DNA from: an uncultured Acidimicrobiia bacterium
GTDB lineage: Bacteria; Actinomycetota; Acidimicrobiia; IMCC26256; CALEDW01
NCBI GenBank assembly: GCA_937949585.1
Contig: CALEDW010000241.1
Span: 1 to 8,560, forward strand
Length of the DNA: 8,560 nucleotides
Direction: 5' to 3'
Part shown: positions 6,089 through 8,560 of the stretch, one piece after another
Position numbering within the stretch: the stretch's first letter is position 1
Layout: each line of letters opens with the position of its first letter
Notes under the pieces: generated by a model
Told to the model about the DNA's origin: nothing
Databases searched by the model: none
The model's input: only the letters and a program-made list of their open reading frames with translations
Translations under genes and position numbers: made by a program

Positions 6089-7441
6089 ATGCTCTTCCGC
6101 CGCGACCGCGACCCCCAGCCCGAAGACCTCACCGACGCCTTCCTGGAGGGTGACCGGCCGGTCGCCGCGGGAACGGTCCGCGCCGCGCTCGCCCACCGCG
6201 ACTTCCGGGTGATCTGGAGCGGCACGTTCGCCTCGAACGTCGGCACCTGGATGCAGAACGTGCTGCTCGGCGCCTACGCGCTGGCGCTGACCGGCGACCC
6301 GTCGTTCGTCGGCCTGCTGGTGTTCGCGCAGCTCGGGCCCCTGCTGTTCCTCGGGCCGGTGGGAGGGATGCTCGCCGACCTCGTCGACCGCCGCCGCCTC
6401 CTGCTCTGGATGCAGGCGGCACAGCTCGTGCTGTCCCTGGGGCTGGCGGCGCTGGCCGCCACCCCGTCACCGTCGCGCGCCGCGATCTTCGCCGTGGTGC
6501 TGGCGATCGGGGTCGCCAACGCGCTGGCCGCGCCGGCGCTCAGTGCGATCATCCCGACGCTGGTCCCCAGGCCCGACCTGCCGGGGGCGGTATCCCTGCA
6601 GAGCGCGCAGATGAACCTCTCCCGGGTGATCGGCCCGGCGATCGGCGCCCCCCTGTACGCGGCGTTCGGGCCCGAATGGGTATTCGCCCTGAACGCCGCG
6701 ACGTACCTGTTCGCGGTGCTGGCCCTCACGATCACCCCGGTGCCCGGCCGCGACGGCCCGGCCGGGGCCTCGGGGTGGGCGCACCTGGTCGCCGGGTTCC
6801 GGGTCGCGGTCACGGACCCCCTCATCCGGCGGATCCTCGTGACGCTGACGGCGTTCTCGTTCTTCTCCCTGGCGTTCGTGGGGCTCATGCCGGTGGTGGC
6901 GCGGGACAACTTCGGGATCGGGCCCCGCAGCGTCGCCTACGGCCTGCTGTACGCGGTGTTCGGCACCGGCGCGGCCGCGGGAGCGGTGAGCGTGGGCACC
7001 CGGTTCGCATCGCGGCCGAAGGCACCGCTGGCCCGGGGCGGGCTCCTGGTCTTCGCCGGCCTCCTGGCGGGGTTCGCGCTCCTGCGCTCCGCACCGGCGG
7101 CCTACCCGGTGGCGGCGGCGCTCGGCTTCGCGTACTTCCTGGTGATCACCTCGCTGGCCACCGTCCTCCAGGAGCACCTCGACGACGCGGTGCGGGGCCG
7201 GGTCATGGCCCTGTGGATCATGGCCTTCGGCGGGACGGTGCCGGTGGGGGTGCTGATCGCCGGGTTCGTCGCCCGCCAGGTGACGGTCACCGTCGTGCTG
7301 CTGGCCGGTGCGGCGGTCGCCGCCGCGCTCGCGGCGTGGGCCGACCTGGCAGCGGTGGGGGCTCCGGCCGATCCCACACCGCGCAGGCGGAGCCGCCGGC
7401 GCAGGCCCTCCCCCGGCGGTGTGCCAGCGCGGCCCGGATGA
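6089..7441 (+). CDS. MFS transporter, MFS_3/EntS-like exporter
   Basis: The 450-residue product is an inner-membrane major facilitator protein with about 12 hydrophobic segments. After a polar N-terminal stretch of about 35 residues comes HRDFRVIWSGTFASNVGTWMQNVLLGAYAL (first helix). GGMLADLVDRRRLLL at 92-106 is MFS motif A between helices 2 and 3, and SLQSAQMNLSRVIGPAIGAPLY is typical of the MFS_3 group (enterobactin exporter EntS and relatives). Such proteins expel small molecules by proton antiport; the substrate here cannot be told. The last helix (VTVTVVLLAGAAVAAALAAWADL) is followed by a very basic tail of about 30 residues. There is no clear Shine-Dalgarno before ATG 6089. It follows the SCP2 gene by 30 bases, and its last 155 bases are also open in the HhH gene on the opposite strand. 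Confidence 0.93.
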   Translation: MLFRRDRDPQPEDLTDAFLEGDRPVAAGTVRAALAHRDFRVIWSGTFASNVGTWMQNVLLGAYALALTGDPSFVGLLVFAQLGPLLFLGPVGGMLADLVDRRRLLLWMQAAQLVLSLGLAALAATPSPSRAAIFAVVLAIGVANALAAPALSAIIPTLVPRPDLPGAVSLQSAQMNLSRVIGPAIGAPLYAAFGPEWVFALNAATYLFAVLALTITPVPGRDGPAGASGWAHLVAGFRVAVTDPLIRRILVTLTAFSFFSLAFVGLMPVVARDNFGIGPRSVAYGLLYAVFGTGAAAGAVSVGTRFASRPKAPLARGGLLVFAGLLAGFALLRSAPAAYPVAAALGFAYFLVITSLATVLQEHLDDAVRGRVMALWIMAFGGTVPVGVLIAGFVARQVTVTVVLLAGAAVAAALAAWADLAAVGAPADPTPRRRSRRRRPSPGGVPARPG

Positions 7442-8090
7442 GCGCGGCCTCGGCATCGCGCACGTCCACACCGGCGGTCGCCGCCAGGCGCGCCAGCGTC
7501 CGCAGGTCGGGCTGCGCGGACCGGCTGAGCCGGAGGTGCGCGAGGGCCCAGGCGGCGCGGGGGTCCAGGGGCGGGCGAGCGCCGGGCCATCGGCCCCGCA
7601 GCTCCCGGAGGAACACCCGCACGGTGGTGGGCCCCCAACCGGGGAGCGAGTCCAGGCACGCCTCGAGCACCTCCGGATCGGTGATCGTCCGGCCGAGCGG
7701 TGCGACCCGCCCACCGAAGCGCTCGGCCACCGCCGCACCCAGGCGCTGCAGGCGCGTGGCGGTCCGGAAGTCGTAGCGGGCGTAGCCGCCGGCGTCGAGC
7801 AGCGCCACGAGGTCGTCCCAGGGCCGTGCGGCGGCGTCGGTGACGGTGGCGACACCGGCGGCCCGCAGCGTCCGGTAGGTCCGCATCGCCACCTCGGCCC
7901 CGATCCGGGTACCGAACAGCGTGGCGGCGCAGAACCAGCGCTCGACGTCGGGGTCCCGGTCGAGGTCGAGGTCGAGCTCTCGGCTGTAGCGACCGCCGAG
8001 CAGGCCGACGAGTGCGGCGAGGCCGGACCCGGACCCGGACCGGCGCGCGGTGCGCCCCGGGGAGGCGGCCGCCTCAGGACCCGACGGCAC
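7287..8090 (-). CDS. Endonuclease III-like helix-hairpin-helix protein
   Basis: The 267-residue product resembles the HhH-GPD superfamily of DNA glycosylases. An alpha-helical front part (RWFCAATLFGTRIGAEVAMRTYRTL) precedes DLVALLDAGGYARYDFRTATRLQRL and a helix-hairpin-helix LPGWGPTTVRVFLREL at 149-164. In endonuclease III the hairpin is LPGVGRKTA with the catalytic Lys and a later Asp in VDTHV; here the Lys position is Thr and only PLDPRA follows, and the Cys cluster of Nth is absent. It may bind DNA without being a lyase, or be a divergent glycosylase. The start is GTG 8090, overlapping the stop of the upstream universal stress gene by 17 bases. The domain seems to end near residue 222; the remaining Pro- and Arg-rich 45 residues lie antisense to the last helix and tail of the transporter and are probably unstructured. 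Confidence 0.75.
   Translation of the reverse strand: MPSGPEAAASPGRTARRSGSGSGLAALVGLLGGRYSRELDLDLDRDPDVERWFCAATLFGTRIGAEVAMRTYRTLRAAGVATVTDAAARPWDDLVALLDAGGYARYDFRTATRLQRLGAAVAERFGGRVAPLGRTITDPEVLEACLDSLPGWGPTTVRVFLRELRGRWPGARPPLDPRAAWALAHLRLSRSAQPDLRTLARLAATAGVDVRDAEAALIRAALAHRRGRACAGGSACAVWDRPEPPPLPGRPTPRARRRPPHRPAARR
8018..8042. repeat. Short GGACCC hexamer repeat in the HhH gene
   Basis: The plus strand carries about three tandem copies of the six-base unit GGACCC, encoding Gly-Ser repeats (RSGSGSG) in the N-terminal part of the HhH protein. A second in-frame hexamer repeat (GTCGAG, about 7960-7979) encodes the alternating LDLDLD stretch. Both are in frame, so slippage by one unit would only add or remove two residues. 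Confidence 0.6.
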
Positions 8091-8560
8091 CGGGGCGTCC
8101 GAAGGCGGGGCGTGTCACCAGCACCGGGACGACCGCGTCGCGCACGACCCGGTCGGCGACGCTGCCCAGCGCGATCCGGGCCAGCCCACCCCGCCCGTGA
8201 GTCGCCACGCACACGGCCGAGGCGCCGTAGGACTCCGCGCTGCGCAGCAGCGCGGAGGCCACGTCGGCGTCCTCGACGACCAGCCCGGTGGCCTCCAGGC
8301 CCGCACCGCGCAGGGCCGCGACGCCGTCGGCGACCGCCGGGGTGCCCTCGCCCGCCCGGGCACCCGGGGCCAGGGGGATCATCGGTTCGAGCACCTCCAC
8401 GACCACGACGTCGCCGCCGAGCACCCGGGCCAGCCGTCCTCCGGCCGAGATCGCAGTGGCCGCCGCCGACGACCCGTCGACCCCGACGAGCACGCGGGGG
8501 CGGCCGCCGGCGTCCCAGCCCTCCCGCAGCGCCGGGCCGGCGAGGAGCACCGGGGCGACG
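8074..8560 (-). CDS. Universal stress protein (UspA family), 5' end beyond window
   Basis: A complete Usp domain is visible: PRVLVGVDGSSAAATAI at its first strand, the Asp of VGVDGS that contacts adenine nucleotide in the family, a middle DADVASALLRSAESYGASAVCVATHG, and HGRGGLARIALGSVADRVVRDAVVPVLV. The last carries the ATP-binding loop, spaced as in the G-2x-G-9x-G-S motif with Ala in place of the first Gly. The frame is open to the right edge and reads VAPVLLAGPALREGW before the domain. PVLLAGP is how a Usp domain usually ends, so this is probably the second half of a tandem two-domain protein whose first domain lies outside the window; GTG 8550 is then not the true start. Such proteins are common in actinobacteria and respond to hypoxia or starvation. 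The stop overlaps the HhH gene start by 17 bases. Confidence 0.9.
   Translation of the reverse strand, partial: VAPVLLAGPALREGWDAGGRPRVLVGVDGSSAAATAISAGGRLARVLGGDVVVVEVLEPMIPLAPGARAGEGTPAVADGVAALRGAGLEATGLVVEDADVASALLRSAESYGASAVCVATHGRGGLARIALGSVADRVVRDAVVPVLVTRPAFGRPGAVGS

Noticed and set aside
6467..8212. A 581-codon minus-strand frame covering the transporter and the HhH gene
   Set aside because: It is low-complexity His/Arg/Gly sequence opposite a clear membrane protein and out of frame with the HhH and Usp genes.
1..8560. CRISPR array, tRNA or rRNA gene, insertion sequence, phage gene or toxin-antitoxin pair
   Set aside because: I saw no spaced direct repeats, tRNA-like arms, transposase or integrase motifs; gene content is ordinary chromosomal.

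Overview
The window is very GC-rich (by eye above 70%, with third codon positions almost all G or C). It is typical bacterial chromosome, and the gene content and protein style fit a high-GC actinobacterium, possibly of the Acidimicrobiia. That placement is inferred from composition, GatCAB use, the MPEI-type Fpg start and leaderless-looking starts. No rRNA, tRNA, CRISPR array, insertion sequence or phage gene is visible.

Left and central part (positions 1-5532, minus strand): a compact gene block read right to left. It starts with a small two-cluster ferredoxin-like protein, followed by gatC, gatA and gatB, the three subunits of the tRNA-dependent amidotransferase. These genes overlap by 4-8 bases. 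After gatB comes a 192-base stretch with a possible 49-codon reading frame. Then come ilvD (dihydroxy-acid dehydratase, branched-chain amino acid synthesis) and, 12 bases on, the first 38 codons of an Fpg/Nei DNA glycosylase that runs off the left edge. The Fpg start is easily missed because it is short, begins with GTG and is cut by the window.

Middle (about 5464-5656): a divergent control region. It carries two mirror-image copies of a 15-base motif, each ending in TACGCT, which would fit -10 boxes for the ferredoxin-gat block on one side and the SCP2 gene on the other. A 7-bp perfect hairpin lies between them.

Right part: on the plus strand, an SCP2-fold sterol/lipid carrier protein is followed after 30 bases by a 12-helix major facilitator (MFS_3/EntS-like) exporter. 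Convergent to these, on the minus strand, a universal stress protein (its start lies beyond the right edge) is followed by a helix-hairpin-helix, endonuclease III-like protein. That protein's frame runs 155 bases into the end of the transporter gene.

The functions are mostly housekeeping: glutaminyl/asparaginyl-tRNA formation, branched-chain amino acid synthesis, base-excision repair, stress response and export. I found no convincing new multi-gene system. The points most worth checking are the ferredoxin coupled to gatCAB, the mirrored promoter motif, the near-identical start regions of gatC and ilvD, the unannotated small frame before ilvD, and the HhH protein that seems to lack the usual catalytic residues.
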